Origin: Haloarculaceae archaeon
GTDB lineage: Archaea > Halobacteriota > Halobacteria > Halobacteriales > Haloarculaceae
DNA length: 23,713 bases
Assembly (NCBI GenBank): GCA_018609945.1
Contig: JAHENO010000029.1
Coordinates: 1-23,713 of the forward strand
Direction of reading: 5' to 3'
Of the stretch, positions 1-7,122 are shown one piece after another. Every line of letters begins with the position of its first letter. Within the stretch, counting starts at the first letter, position 1. The notes under the pieces were generated by a model. That model was not told the origin of the DNA. It ran no database searches and worked only from the letters and a program-made list of their open reading frames with translations. The position numbers were made by a program, and so were the translations under genes.

Positions 1-494
1 CCCTCCTCGATGTAGCCGACGGCGTCCTCGACGAGCACCGGTCGGTAGTCCCGGAGGCCGGCACTGCCGGCCGTGTGGAGGACACAGACGTTGGCAAGCG
101 TCCCGCAGAACACCAGATCGCGGATGTTCCGGGCCGAGAGCCAGCCGTCGAGTTCGGTTCCCTGGAAGGCGTCGTAGGTGTGTTTCTCGACGACGTGGTC
201 CTCCTCGCGGACGTCGAGCCCGTCGACGATCTCGGCCTCCCAGGACCCTGCGAGGACGTGTTCGCCCCAGCGTGCGAACTCGTCGTAGTAGTGGGCGTCC
301 TCGAACTGCTCGGGCGGGTGGACGTCCTGGGTGTAGACGACCTGAACGCCGGCCTCGCGTGCCCGTGCGACCAGGTCGGCGCAGGGCTCGATGGCCTCCT
401 CGCTCGGGGGCGCGTACAGGCTCCCGTCGGGGTGACAGAACCCGTTTTGCATGTCCACGACCACGAGTGCGGTGGCTGCCGAATCGAACTCCAT
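1..494 (-). CDS. Nicotinamidase / isochorismatase-family cysteine hydrolase (3' end cut by window edge)
   Basis: This is probably a nicotinamidase, which deamidates nicotinamide to nicotinate in cytosolic NAD salvage. The frame reads 164 codons from the ATG at 494 and runs off the window, so the C-terminus is missing. The family's catalytic triad is visible: Asp14 in VVVDMQNGF, Lys104 in VEKHTYDAF and Cys137 in GTLANVCVLHTA. A D-x-H pair (Asp57, His59 in QDVHPPEQF) matches the metal-binding residues of nicotinamidases rather than isochorismatases. Nicotinate phosphoribosyltransferase, the next enzyme of the pathway, lies 3 kb away on the other strand, which supports the specificity. The gene is divergent from the lipoprotein pair. 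The family is clear; the exact substrate is inferred from the D-x-H motif and the neighbourhood. Confidence 0.88.
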   Translation of the reverse strand, partial: MEFDSAATALVVVDMQNGFCHPDGSLYAPPSEEAIEPCADLVARAREAGVQVVYTQDVHPPEQFEDAHYYDEFARWGEHVLAGSWEAEIVDGLDVREEDHVVEKHTYDAFQGTELDGWLSARNIRDLVFCGTLANVCVLHTAGSAGLRDYRPVLVEDAVGYIEE

Positions 495-526
495 ATCCGT
501 TGAATACGGACTGGCCGACAAACAAT

Positions 527-548
527 CTTTCTGAAGAGAATTGTTCTT
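527..548 (-). promoter_or_regulatory. Probable promoter/operator of the nicotinamidase gene
   Basis: Read on the minus strand, this AT-rich stretch contains AAGAACAAT followed by TTCAGAAAGATTG, the latter about 33-42 bases before the ATG, where a haloarchaeal BRE/TATA region is expected. Both short words (AAGAACAAT and TTCWGAAAGA) recur in front of the nicotinate phosphoribosyltransferase gene. No transcription start is known, so this is positional inference. Confidence 0.4.
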
Positions 549-618
549 CATATCCGCCGACCGGACGGCCGGCAGGCGGAGGCGGACGACTTTTGCCGGC
601 GGAGACACTGGTAGGGGT

Positions 619-2148
619 ATGCGCTGGGGCGCCCTCGCGGTCGTCGCGTGCGTCCTCGTGGCCGGGTGTGCGGCCCCGTTCACCGTCCCGAGTAACGGCG
701 GTGCCGGTACTGGCGGCGACGCCGGGGACAGCACCACCGGCAGCAGTGACGGGGACAGTGCTACCGGGGAGAGTGCGGCGACCGGGACGCCGGAGGGTGG
801 AGCGACGCCGGTCATCCACGAGGAGCGCCCCGACCCCGACGCCGACGTGATCGGATGGGAGAGCGGCTACTGGCACGACGACCCCGTGGCAGTCGACGCC
901 TCGGACGGCCTCAACGGAAGCGAGCGCCGAGCCGTCGTCGCCCGTGCGATGGCCCGCGTCGAGGTCATCCGGAACCTGGAGTTCGAGAAGACGGTGACAG
1001 TAACCGTCCTGAACCGGTCGGAGATAGGCGACGAGGTCGGGGACAGCACGCCCGGCGAGACGCTCGAACGTTTCGACAACGCCAAGTTCCGGGCACTGTT
1101 CCTGATCGGGAACGACGAGAACGCCATCGGCGTCCAAGAGGAGAACCGCAACCGGACGGTCGCCGGTTTCTACAGCCCCGCCCGGGAAGCTATCGTACTC
1201 GCTTCGGATTCGCCGTCGCCGCAACTGGACGGCGAGCGGACGCTGGCACACGAACTGGTCCACGCCCTCCAGGACCAGCACTTCGAGCTCTCGGTGTCCG
1301 AGACGCCACGGACCCGCGACGCGTACAACGGTCGCAACGGGCTGATCGAAGGTGACGCGAGGGCCGTCGAAGCGGCGTACGTCGACCGGTGCGGCACGAC
1401 CTGGTCGTGTCTGGCCGAGACACTCGGCGGTGGCGAGAGCGAAAACAGCGAGGGGTCGTCGGTCCACCTCGGCCTGTACGTCATCTCGTTTTTCCCCTAC
1501 AGCGACGGCCCGGGGTTCGTCGAATCGTTGCGCGACGGCGACGACTGGAGCAGCGTCAACGACGCCTACGCCGACCCACCACGGAGCAGTGCCGAGGTCA
1601 TCTTCCCCGAGACGTACGGTACCTTCGAGCGGGTCGACGTCGAGTTGCGCGACCGGACGAAGGGCGGGTGGGAACGCGTCCGGCCCGCCGGCCGACCCGA
1701 CTACGGCGTCCTCGGGCCGTCGGCGCTGACCGCGATGTTCGCCTACACCCTCTACGACGAGTACAACCGGAGTGCCGTCGTCAGCAGGGGGGCGTTCCTG
1801 AACATGGACGAGGGCGGCGTCGACACCACCGACCCCTTCGAGTACGCCCTCGATCCGGTCCGGGGCTGGCAGGGCGACCGGCTGCACGTCTACGAGCGAG
1901 ACGGCCGGACTGCGTACGTCTGGCGGCTCGTCTGGGAGTCGCCGGCGGCGGCCGAGCAGTTCGTCGACCGCTATCGCGCGCTGGTCGATCACTGGGGCGG
2001 CACGCCGGTCGGCGATGGCGTCTACCGCATCGAGAGCGACAGCCCATTCACCGGTGCCGTGGCCATCGACGTCGAGGGGGACACCGTGACCGTGGTCGGC
2101 GCGCCGGACCGACGAACGCTCGGTGAGGTCCGCCGGGGAGTGGGATGA
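619..2148 (+). CDS. Hvo_1808-family surface lipoprotein with HELVH motif (first of tandem pair)
   Basis: Predicted secreted, membrane-anchored lipoprotein of 509 residues. The N-terminus from the ATG at 619 is a short hydrophobic signal ending in a lipobox (LVAGC, Cys17); an in-frame extension back to 541 is rejected because it would bury this signal. A Ser/Thr/Gly/Asp-rich linker covers about residues 25-65. The globular part carries HELVHALQDQ at residues 211-220, with an EGDA motif (Glu244) about 30 residues later. HExxH plus a downstream Glu is the zinc-site pattern of gluzincin metallopeptidases, but no peptidase activity is established for this family to my knowledge. The 3' end overlaps the next gene by ATGA, and the two proteins are paralogues throughout, for example the shared VDASDGLN and RNLEFEK blocks. 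Family assignment is good; function is unknown. Confidence 0.85.
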   Translation: MRWGALAVVACVLVAGCAAPFTVPSNGGAGTGGDAGDSTTGSSDGDSATGESAATGTPEGGATPVIHEERPDPDADVIGWESGYWHDDPVAVDASDGLNGSERRAVVARAMARVEVIRNLEFEKTVTVTVLNRSEIGDEVGDSTPGETLERFDNAKFRALFLIGNDENAIGVQEENRNRTVAGFYSPAREAIVLASDSPSPQLDGERTLAHELVHALQDQHFELSVSETPRTRDAYNGRNGLIEGDARAVEAAYVDRCGTTWSCLAETLGGGESENSEGSSVHLGLYVISFFPYSDGPGFVESLRDGDDWSSVNDAYADPPRSSAEVIFPETYGTFERVDVELRDRTKGGWERVRPAGRPDYGVLGPSALTAMFAYTLYDEYNRSAVVSRGAFLNMDEGGVDTTDPFEYALDPVRGWQGDRLHVYERDGRTAYVWRLVWESPAAAEQFVDRYRALVDHWGGTPVGDGVYRIESDSPFTGAVAIDVEGDTVTVVGAPDRRTLGEVRRGVG

Positions 2149-3434
2149 AACGGGCCCTCCTGTGTGCCCTGCTGGTCGTCCTCGCAGGGTGTACGATCCC
2201 GGCGGCCGATTCGAAGACCGAGCCCGGGACCGACAGGCTGGGCTGGGAGAACGGCTACCGGTACGACGACCCCGTGGTGGTCGACGCCTCGGACGGCCTC
2301 AACGCGAGCGAGCGCGAGGCAGTCCTCAGCCGCCAGATGGCCCGGCTCGAACGCATGCGGAACCTCGAGTTCGAGAAGTCCGTCGAGATGCGCGTCGTCA
2401 CGAGGGCGTCCTACCGACGCAACCGCACCGGCGGGTCGCCGGGTGGCGAGTGGAACGACCAGGTCTGGGAGGGGCTCTTCCTGGTCGGCGAGGACACCAC
2501 CACCGCGGAGGCGTTCAATAGCACGCTCGGGAGTTCGGTGCTGGGCTTCTACCGCGCGGGCTCCGACGAGGTGGTCATCGTCAGCGACCGGGACGACCCG
2601 ATGGTCGACCGAGGGACGCTCGTCCACGAACTGGTCCACGCTCTCCAGGACCAGCAGTTCGGCCTCGACGACGCGCCCGACACCCAGGACCGCCAGCTGG
2701 CGCGCAACAGCGTCGTCGAGGGCGAGGCGAACCTGCTGGAGGCCCGCTACGAGCGTCGGTGCGGGGACGAGTGGGACTGCATCGAGTCAGCACCCACCGG
2801 CGGCGGTGTCGCCAGCGACGTCAACCGCGGCGTCCTGCTGGTCGTTCTCGCACCCTACACGCAGGGCCCGGAATTCGTCGCGGAGATCCAGCGCCGGGGC
2901 GGGTGGGCCGCCGTCGACGACCTCCACCGCGAGTACCCGGCCAGCACGAAACAGATACTGGACCCCGACCGGTACCCCGGCGAGACGCCCGTGGACGTGA
3001 CCGTCCCCGACCGGTCGGACGGGGAGTGGCAGCGGTTCGACCACGACCCCGTCGCGGACACCGTGGGGCCGGCCTCCATCCACGCCATGTTCGTCCAGAA
3101 CGGGATCGGCGCGAGCGAGGTCGAGCGGTACAGCTACGCCCACCCGGCCGCGACCGGCTGGACCGGCGACTCGCTGGTCCCCTACCGGAACGGCGACCGC
3201 TTCGGCTACGTCTGGGAGACGGCCTGGGAGTCGGAGGCGGAGGCCCGCGAGTTCGCTGAGGCTTACCGCAGACTGCTCGAATCGGAGGGTGCGGAGTTTC
3301 GCGACGGCGGTGTGGCCGTCGTCCCCGACCCCAGTCCCTTCGACGACGCCTTCCGGGTCACCCGGGAGGGCAACCGCGTCCGCGTGGTCAACGCGCCCAC
3401 GGTCGCGGAACTGCCCGCGGTCCACCCGCAGTGA
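2145..3434 (+). CDS. Hvo_1808-family surface lipoprotein with HELVH motif (second of tandem pair)
   Basis: A 429-residue paralogue of the upstream gene. The signal peptide ends in LAGC (Cys16), so it should also be lipid-anchored outside the cell. It lacks the long Ser/Gly linker of its partner, which explains most of the length difference. HELVHALQDQ is at residues 161-170 and the matching acidic motif EGEA has Glu192, so the putative metal site is kept. Cys pairs near residues 205-212 (RRCGDEWDC) align with the partner's RCGTTWSC, suggesting a conserved disulfide. The ATG at 2145 overlaps the stop of the first gene (ATGA), which implies translational coupling and joint expression. Probably an ancient tandem duplication. 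Confidence 0.85.
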   Translation: MKRALLCALLVVLAGCTIPAADSKTEPGTDRLGWENGYRYDDPVVVDASDGLNASEREAVLSRQMARLERMRNLEFEKSVEMRVVTRASYRRNRTGGSPGGEWNDQVWEGLFLVGEDTTTAEAFNSTLGSSVLGFYRAGSDEVVIVSDRDDPMVDRGTLVHELVHALQDQQFGLDDAPDTQDRQLARNSVVEGEANLLEARYERRCGDEWDCIESAPTGGGVASDVNRGVLLVVLAPYTQGPEFVAEIQRRGGWAAVDDLHREYPASTKQILDPDRYPGETPVDVTVPDRSDGEWQRFDHDPVADTVGPASIHAMFVQNGIGASEVERYSYAHPAATGWTGDSLVPYRNGDRFGYVWETAWESEAEAREFAEAYRRLLESEGAEFRDGGVAVVPDPSPFDDAFRVTREGNRVRVVNAPTVAELPAVHPQ

Positions 3435-3489
3435 GCCGCCAGCGAGGGACCTGTTTCGGGTCTGCAGACGAATCCTCTCCACAGAGCGC

Positions 3490-3510
3490 TTCTGAAAGAA
3501 CAATATTTTC
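3490..3510 (+). promoter_or_regulatory. Probable promoter of nicotinate phosphoribosyltransferase
   Basis: The sequence TTCTGAAAGAACAATATTTTC lies 25-45 bases before the ATG. GAAA followed by an AT-rich box is the usual haloarchaeal BRE/TATA layout. It shares AAGAACAAT and TTCWGAAAGA with the region upstream of the nicotinamidase gene, and GAAA...TTTC forms a weak dyad. Confidence 0.5.
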
Positions 3511-3534
3511 ATTGGCGGTAGCCGAGGGTCGTGT

Positions 3535-4689
3535 ATGGCAGAGTTCGACATCGTCGGTCAGGAGGCGATCGCGTCGGGCGACGCGACGGACGCGTACTTC
3601 GACCGGACGGTCGAGAGCCTCGAGCACGCGGGCAGGAACCCTCACGTCGTCGCGGAGGTCACGCTGGACCAGTTCCCGACCGGGGAGTGGCACCTGTTTG
3701 CGGGCCTGAAAGACGCCGCACACCTGCTGGCGGGTCGTGACGTCGACGTCGACGCCCTCGAGGAGGGGCGGCTGTTCGACGGCGGTCCGGTCATGCGGAT
3801 CGAAGGGCGATACCTGGAGTTTTGCCGGCTGGAGACCGCCCTCCTGGGGTTTCTCTCGCACGCGACGGGCGTGGCCACGCGGGCCCTGGAGGTCCGCCGG
3901 GCCGGCCCGGACTCGCTGGTGTTGAGTTTCGGTACCCGGCACGTCCACCCCTCGATCGCGGCGATGGTCGAGCGGTCGGCGCTGATCGGCGGCCTCGACG
4001 GCATCTCGAACGTCGCCGCCGGCGAGGTCATCGGCCGCGAGGCCGGCGGGACGATGCCCCACGCGCTGGTCATCTGTTTCGGCCGGGGCAACCAGGAGGC
4101 CGCCTGGCAGGCCTTCGACGAGGCCGTCGCCGACGACGTGCCGCGGGTGGCGCTGTGTGACACCTACGACGACGAAGTGGAGGAGACCCTGCGGGCCGCC
4201 GAGGCGGTCGAGGATCTCGACAGCGTCCGCATCGACACCACCTCCTCCCGGCGGGGCGATTTCAGGCACATCCTCCGGGAGATACGGTGGAAACTGGACG
4301 CCCGCGGCCACGAGGACGTCGGTCTCTTCGCGAGTGGCGGCATCGGTCCGGAAGCTATCCGCGAATTGCGCGACGTGGCCGACGGCTTCGGCGTCGGCGG
4401 CTACGTCAGCAACGCCGATCCCGTCGACTTCGCGCTGGACATCGTCGCGGTCGAGGGCGAACTGGCGGCCAAGCGTGGCAAACTCGACGGCCGGAAACAG
4501 GTCTACCGGACGCCGGACGGCGCACACCACGTCGGCCTGGCCGGCCGCGAGGGGCCCGCCGGGGGCGAGCCGCTCTTGCAGCCGCTGCTCCGTGACGGCG
4601 AACTCGTCCGGGAGTTCGACATCGACGCCGCCGCCGAGCGGGCCGCCGTCGAGGCCGAGACGGTCGGCTTCGGAACCGACCTCGCGTGA
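3535..4689 (+). CDS. Nicotinate phosphoribosyltransferase
   Basis: Converts nicotinate and PRPP to nicotinate mononucleotide, the committing step of the Preiss-Handler NAD salvage route in the cytosol. The 384-residue protein has the length of the short archaeal NAPRTase type, which has the quinolinate phosphoribosyltransferase-like fold. Visible family blocks are EGRYLEFCRLETALLGFLSHATG (around residues 90-112), SFGTRHVHPSIAAMVERSA with GGLDGISNV (around 130-160), GTMPHALV (around 175) and LFASGGIG (around 262-269), the last being a phosphate-binding glycine loop of the barrel. The ATG at 3535 lies about 27 bases after the AT-rich box, consistent with a leaderless transcript. It presumably works with the nicotinamidase at the start of the window. 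The assignment is firm. Confidence 0.92.
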   Translation: MAEFDIVGQEAIASGDATDAYFDRTVESLEHAGRNPHVVAEVTLDQFPTGEWHLFAGLKDAAHLLAGRDVDVDALEEGRLFDGGPVMRIEGRYLEFCRLETALLGFLSHATGVATRALEVRRAGPDSLVLSFGTRHVHPSIAAMVERSALIGGLDGISNVAAGEVIGREAGGTMPHALVICFGRGNQEAAWQAFDEAVADDVPRVALCDTYDDEVEETLRAAEAVEDLDSVRIDTTSSRRGDFRHILREIRWKLDARGHEDVGLFASGGIGPEAIRELRDVADGFGVGGYVSNADPVDFALDIVAVEGELAAKRGKLDGRKQVYRTPDGAHHVGLAGREGPAGGEPLLQPLLRDGELVREFDIDAAAERAAVEAETVGFGTDLA

Positions 4690-4705
4690 CCGACGAAAAG
4701 TAACG

Positions 4706-4713
4706 GTTATAGG
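4706..4713 (+). promoter_or_regulatory. TATA-like box
   Basis: GGTTATAGG is centred about 27 bases before the ATG at 4737, which fits a leaderless haloarchaeal promoter. It suggests that the next gene has its own transcript rather than depending on the phosphoribosyltransferase operon. Confidence 0.45.
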
Positions 4714-4736
4714 CCGGGCAAACGGACCCTCGGGAC

Positions 4737-5573
4737 ATGCAACGGCGAGCAGCGGCGGTCTATTTCGTGCTCTTCGTCCTCGTCGGGGCCGGGGCGTACG
4801 GGTTCATCCAGGTCGGCATGAGCGAACCGACGGTCGACCTCGACGGGCCCACCTACGCCGAAGGCGACGAACTGACGGTCGGTGACCGCACCTACACGGT
4901 CGACGCAATCGAGACCGAGGAGGGCGACGTCGCACAGTACGCCGGCGAGGTCGACCTCGTCCGGTTCAACGAATCGAACCGCGAGACCGCCACGCTCGAG
5001 AACGACTCCACGGTGACCTTCGACGGCAGCGAGTACCGCGTCGTCGCGGGCGACGGGTCGTTCACCCTCGTCGAGGAGCAGAACGTCTCGGCCATCCTGG
5101 CAGACGACCCCGACGTCGAGGACGAGACCGTTACCCGCGACGGCGAGGAGTTCGTCGTCTACCGCGAGGACCAGTCGATCGAACCCCTCTCGGAGTACCT
5201 CCCCGAACCCGACCGGATCGAGTTCTCGGTCGGTGACTCCTTCGAGTACGAGGCCGAAAACGTCACGGCCACCGTGGATGGCGTCTCGGCCGACGGCGTG
5301 CGCCTCTCCTGGGCCGCGCCCGGCAACGAGACGGTCACGGTCAGTGCCGGGGAGAACCAGACCCTGAACGGCGTCGAGTACTTCGCACACTTCCCGGGCG
5401 AGAACCGGGTCCAGATCCTCCGGACCGACCAGCACTACGGCACGTACGTCGGTGAACTCGGCGCCATCGAGTACTGGAACGAGCGGCAGAACGGCGTCTG
5501 GGGCGTCGTCATCCTCAGCTTCATCACCGGCGTCGTCCTGGTCGCGACGGCCTACCTGCCCGTCAAGGGCTGA
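4737..5573 (+). CDS. Haloarchaeal membrane-anchored protein with extracellular domain, function unknown
   Basis: I do not recognise a functional family. The 278-residue protein has one hydrophobic helix near the N-terminus (about residues 6-25) and a second near the C-terminus (about 253-273, GVVILSFITGVVLVATAYL). Between them lies a very acidic, beta-rich region with repeated short strands such as YAEGDELTVGDRTYTVD, and several Asn-x-Ser/Thr sequons (for example NES, NDS, NVS, NVT, NET, NQT), typical of an S-layer-side, possibly N-glycosylated domain. Both ends would be cytoplasmic if the central domain is outside. The gene is 47 bases after the phosphoribosyltransferase and has its own TATA-like box. 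It is convergent with the regulator downstream. The coding call is strong; the role is unknown. Confidence 0.75.
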   Translation: MQRRAAAVYFVLFVLVGAGAYGFIQVGMSEPTVDLDGPTYAEGDELTVGDRTYTVDAIETEEGDVAQYAGEVDLVRFNESNRETATLENDSTVTFDGSEYRVVAGDGSFTLVEEQNVSAILADDPDVEDETVTRDGEEFVVYREDQSIEPLSEYLPEPDRIEFSVGDSFEYEAENVTATVDGVSADGVRLSWAAPGNETVTVSAGENQTLNGVEYFAHFPGENRVQILRTDQHYGTYVGELGAIEYWNERQNGVWGVVILSFITGVVLVATAYLPVKG

Positions 5574-5575
5574 CG

Positions 5576-5598
5576 GCGGTCAGTACCGTACTGACCGC
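5576..5598. repeat. Near-perfect palindrome between convergent genes
   Basis: The palindrome CGGTCAGTAC-C-GTACTGACCG is centred on 5587, with a further G-C pair outside it, giving 11-bp arms. It starts 3 bases after the stop of the upstream gene and lies between two convergent genes. There is no following T-tract, so it is either a shared 3'-end hairpin or a protein-binding dyad; I cannot tell which. Confidence 0.55.
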
Positions 5599-5654
5599 TG
5601 TCACGACGGCCCGTGTCGGTCGCTTCCGTCGGCGGTTCCCGACAGCGGCCAGTG

Positions 5655-6314
5655 TCAGTCGCTGTCGGCGGCGGCGAGCAGGATGGTGTTGGTGACGAGG
5701 GTGTCGATGGCGCGTCTGAGGCGTTCGGTGACTGCCTGGTCGGAGATGCCGAACTCCTCTGCGATGTCCTGGGTCGAGGTCCGCCTGGGCAGCGAGTAGT
5801 AGCCCTTCTCGACGGCATAGGTGAGCGTGTCACGCTGCGGGGTCGTCAGCCCGTACCACGGCCCCGCGTCGGGCCTGGTCGGATTGTAGATGCGTCTGAT
5901 GTCGATGGGGATATCCGCCTCGAAGCAGGCCTCCTGAAAGTCGGAGAGTGCCTGGTGAGACGGAAACCGGAGCTCGAACATCCACCTGTCCGACCCGCCC
6001 GAGGCCTCGAGAACGTACCCACCCAGCGACGAAAGCCGATCCAGGAAGGTGTCGTCACTGATCTCCCAGTCCAGTGCGTACAGCGTCTCTCCGTCGTGTG
6101 TGTTGACGACGTGGATCTCCGACACCGCAGGGTGGTCCCGAACCTTCGTTTCGAAGGCCCCACCGTCCGGCCCGAACAGCCGGAAGAACGGCACCGACCG
6201 GTCACCCAGGGGCACCATCGTCTCCAGACTGACCGTCGTGTCACCCTCCGTGGACAGGATTCGCCCCAGCTGAAATTCCGCCGCCGGAAGGGACAGTTCG
6301 ACGATGACACTCAT
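5655..6314 (-). CDS. Bat-type HTH_10 transcriptional regulator
   Basis: Predicted DNA-binding regulator of the bacterioopsin-activator (Bat) type that is expanded in haloarchaea. Its 219 residues split into an N-terminal sensor-like region (about 1-150, the GAF/HTH-associated type with MSVIVELSLPAAEFQLGRIL at the start) and a C-terminal HTH_10 domain (about 157-208). The latter has the family pattern LTTPQRDTLTYAVEKGYYSLPR, then TSTQDIAEEFGISDQAVTERLRRA as the helix-turn-helix. There is no PAS or receiver domain, so it is one of the short versions; its ligand and targets are unknown. The ATG at 6314 follows a TATA-like GGATTTAACC at 6348-6339. An inverted repeat further upstream could be its own or another regulator's operator. 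Confidence 0.87.
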   Translation of the reverse strand: MSVIVELSLPAAEFQLGRILSTEGDTTVSLETMVPLGDRSVPFFRLFGPDGGAFETKVRDHPAVSEIHVVNTHDGETLYALDWEISDDTFLDRLSSLGGYVLEASGGSDRWMFELRFPSHQALSDFQEACFEADIPIDIRRIYNPTRPDAGPWYGLTTPQRDTLTYAVEKGYYSLPRRTSTQDIAEEFGISDQAVTERLRRAIDTLVTNTILLAAADSD

Positions 6315-6338
6315 TATTGCTCATAGATGGACAACCCG

Positions 6339-6348
6339 GTTAAATCCT
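6339..6348 (-). promoter_or_regulatory. TATA-like box of the Bat-type regulator
   Basis: GGATTTAACC on the minus strand is centred about 29 bases before the ATG at 6314, the usual spacing for a haloarchaeal gene with little or no leader. Confidence 0.45.
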
Positions 6349-6377
6349 CGCTGTGGGTTCGTCGTCCGCCGATATTG

Positions 6378-6397
6378 TAGCATGGCAGACCATGCTA
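6378..6397. promoter_or_regulatory. Perfect 8-bp inverted repeat, candidate operator
   Basis: TAGCATGG-CAGA-CCATGCTA is a perfect dyad with a 4-base spacer in an AT-rich part of the gap between the Bat-type regulator and the 58-residue gene, about 65 bases upstream of the regulator's start. Its position suggests a binding site for a dimeric regulator. Which protein binds, and whether it controls either gene, is inference. Confidence 0.45.
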
Positions 6398-6451
6398 TTC
6401 GGTACTCATATCCGGCTGGCACCCACAGGACTGGTATGGAGATGACCAGAA

Positions 6452-6481
6452 CGGTCACCGGAGAGACTGTCGGTCACCGGA
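6452..6481 (+). repeat. Two direct copies of CGGTCACCGGA
   Basis: The 11-base word CGGTCACCGGA occurs at 6452-6462 and 6471-6481, with starts 19 bases apart, about 60 bases before the ATG at 6537. CGGTCACCG is itself nearly self-complementary. Given the spacing of nearly two helical turns, the pair could be a regulatory site, but it could also be chance in GC-rich DNA. Confidence 0.3.
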
Positions 6482-6536
6482 AGGCTTTCGCCGACCCACG
6501 GCGGTTCGACGCGAGGCGGCGGTCCGGAGCGGACAG

Positions 6537-6713
6537 ATGAGTGACGACTCGGCGGCGGACGCGGTCACGACATCGACGGAGTTCGAGGCTGCGCTCGGAC
6601 GGATCCTCACTGCAGCCGAACGGAACGATATCAATCCACGGGGGAGTTGGGTGTACGACAACGAGGACGAGTCGCTCGCCAACTGGGAAGTCGAGATTTA
6701 CGAGCTAGAGTAA
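6537..6713 (+). CDS. Small acidic haloarchaeal protein (58 aa), function unknown
   Basis: The frame MSDDSAADAVTTSTEFEAAL... encodes 58 residues and ends with WEVEIYELE. It is very acidic (mostly Asp/Glu and few Lys), has one probable amphipathic helix (about residues 14-30) and a C-terminal part with Trp38 and Trp50 that reads like a small beta hairpin. Many haloarchaea carry short proteins with this layout (helix, then GxW...WEVxIxEL), but I cannot name the family. The start is chosen as the first ATG of the frame. The gene lies in the same direction as nothing nearby and stands alone between two minus-strand genes. Confidence 0.6.
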   Translation: MSDDSAADAVTTSTEFEAALGRILTAAERNDINPRGSWVYDNEDESLANWEVEIYELE

Positions 6714-6726
6714 CGGCCGAGAGCGG

Positions 6727-6936
6727 TCAAGATCGGGGCTCGTAGACCAGCCAGGCGAGGCCAACGCCGATGGCGATCATGGCCACGACACCGACGAGCT
6801 GGATAGCCGACGCCAGCGGGTCGTTGCTGTACGCCCAGGGTGTCCCGGCGAGCGTTCCGAGCGCGGTCACCACCAGAAACGCGCCCACGAGCACCCCGAG
6901 CACCTCCAGTTTGTCCGTGACTCCGAGCAGTCCCAT
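6727..6936 (-). CDS. Small two-helix membrane protein (69 aa), function unknown
   Basis: The 69-residue protein starts MGLLGVTDKLEVLG and has two hydrophobic helices, about residues 11-31 and 43-65, joined by a short loop (GTPWAYSNDP). It ends VYEPRS. I chose the ATG at 6936 rather than an in-frame start at 6999 because the longer version adds an Arg-rich, non-haloarchaeal tail and an AT-rich box (ATTTACAA on the minus strand, about 6960-6968) lies 25-30 bases before 6936. The gene follows tRNA-Lys on the same strand. Function unknown. Confidence 0.65.
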   Translation of the reverse strand: MGLLGVTDKLEVLGVLVGAFLVVTALGTLAGTPWAYSNDPLASAIQLVGVVAMIAIGVGLAWLVYEPRS

Positions 6937-7014
6937 GTTCGGCCCGATGCCCCTCGCCGTTGTAAATGGCGCGATTCGACGCCTGCGTCGTTTCGCCACT
7001 CTGCGGGTCGCTCA

Positions 7015-7088
7015 CGGGCCGGGAGGGATTTGAACCCCCGACCATCTGGTTAAAAGCCAGACGCTCTGCCTAACTGAGCTACCGGCCC
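7015..7088 (-). tRNA. tRNA-Lys (anticodon UUU)
   Basis: The minus strand folds as a full cloverleaf of 74 bases. The acceptor arm is GGGCCGG paired with CCGGCCC, the D-arm has TAGCTCAGTTAGGCAGAGC, and the anticodon stem is CTGG/CCAG around CTTTTAA, giving anticodon TTT (lysine). The T-arm is GGGGG-TTCAAAT-CCCTC-type. The discriminator base is G and CCA is not encoded. No intron is present. A TATA-like GACTTAG lies about 25 bases upstream, at the end of the preceding gene. Confidence 0.96.
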
Positions 7089-7122
7089 TCTGCCCGAAGT
7101 CGGGTTGTTGTGGGCTAAGTCC

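Noticed and set aside
6304..6540. A 78-codon plus-strand frame ending in an ATGA overlap with the 58-residue gene
   Set aside because: It is Arg-rich and not acidic, and it crosses the regulator's promoter and the inverted repeat. The overlap is probably coincidence.
7015..7088. tRNA-Lys as an attachment site for an integrated element
   Set aside because: No integrase gene and no second partial copy of the tRNA 3' end are visible in the window, and the neighbouring genes look resident.
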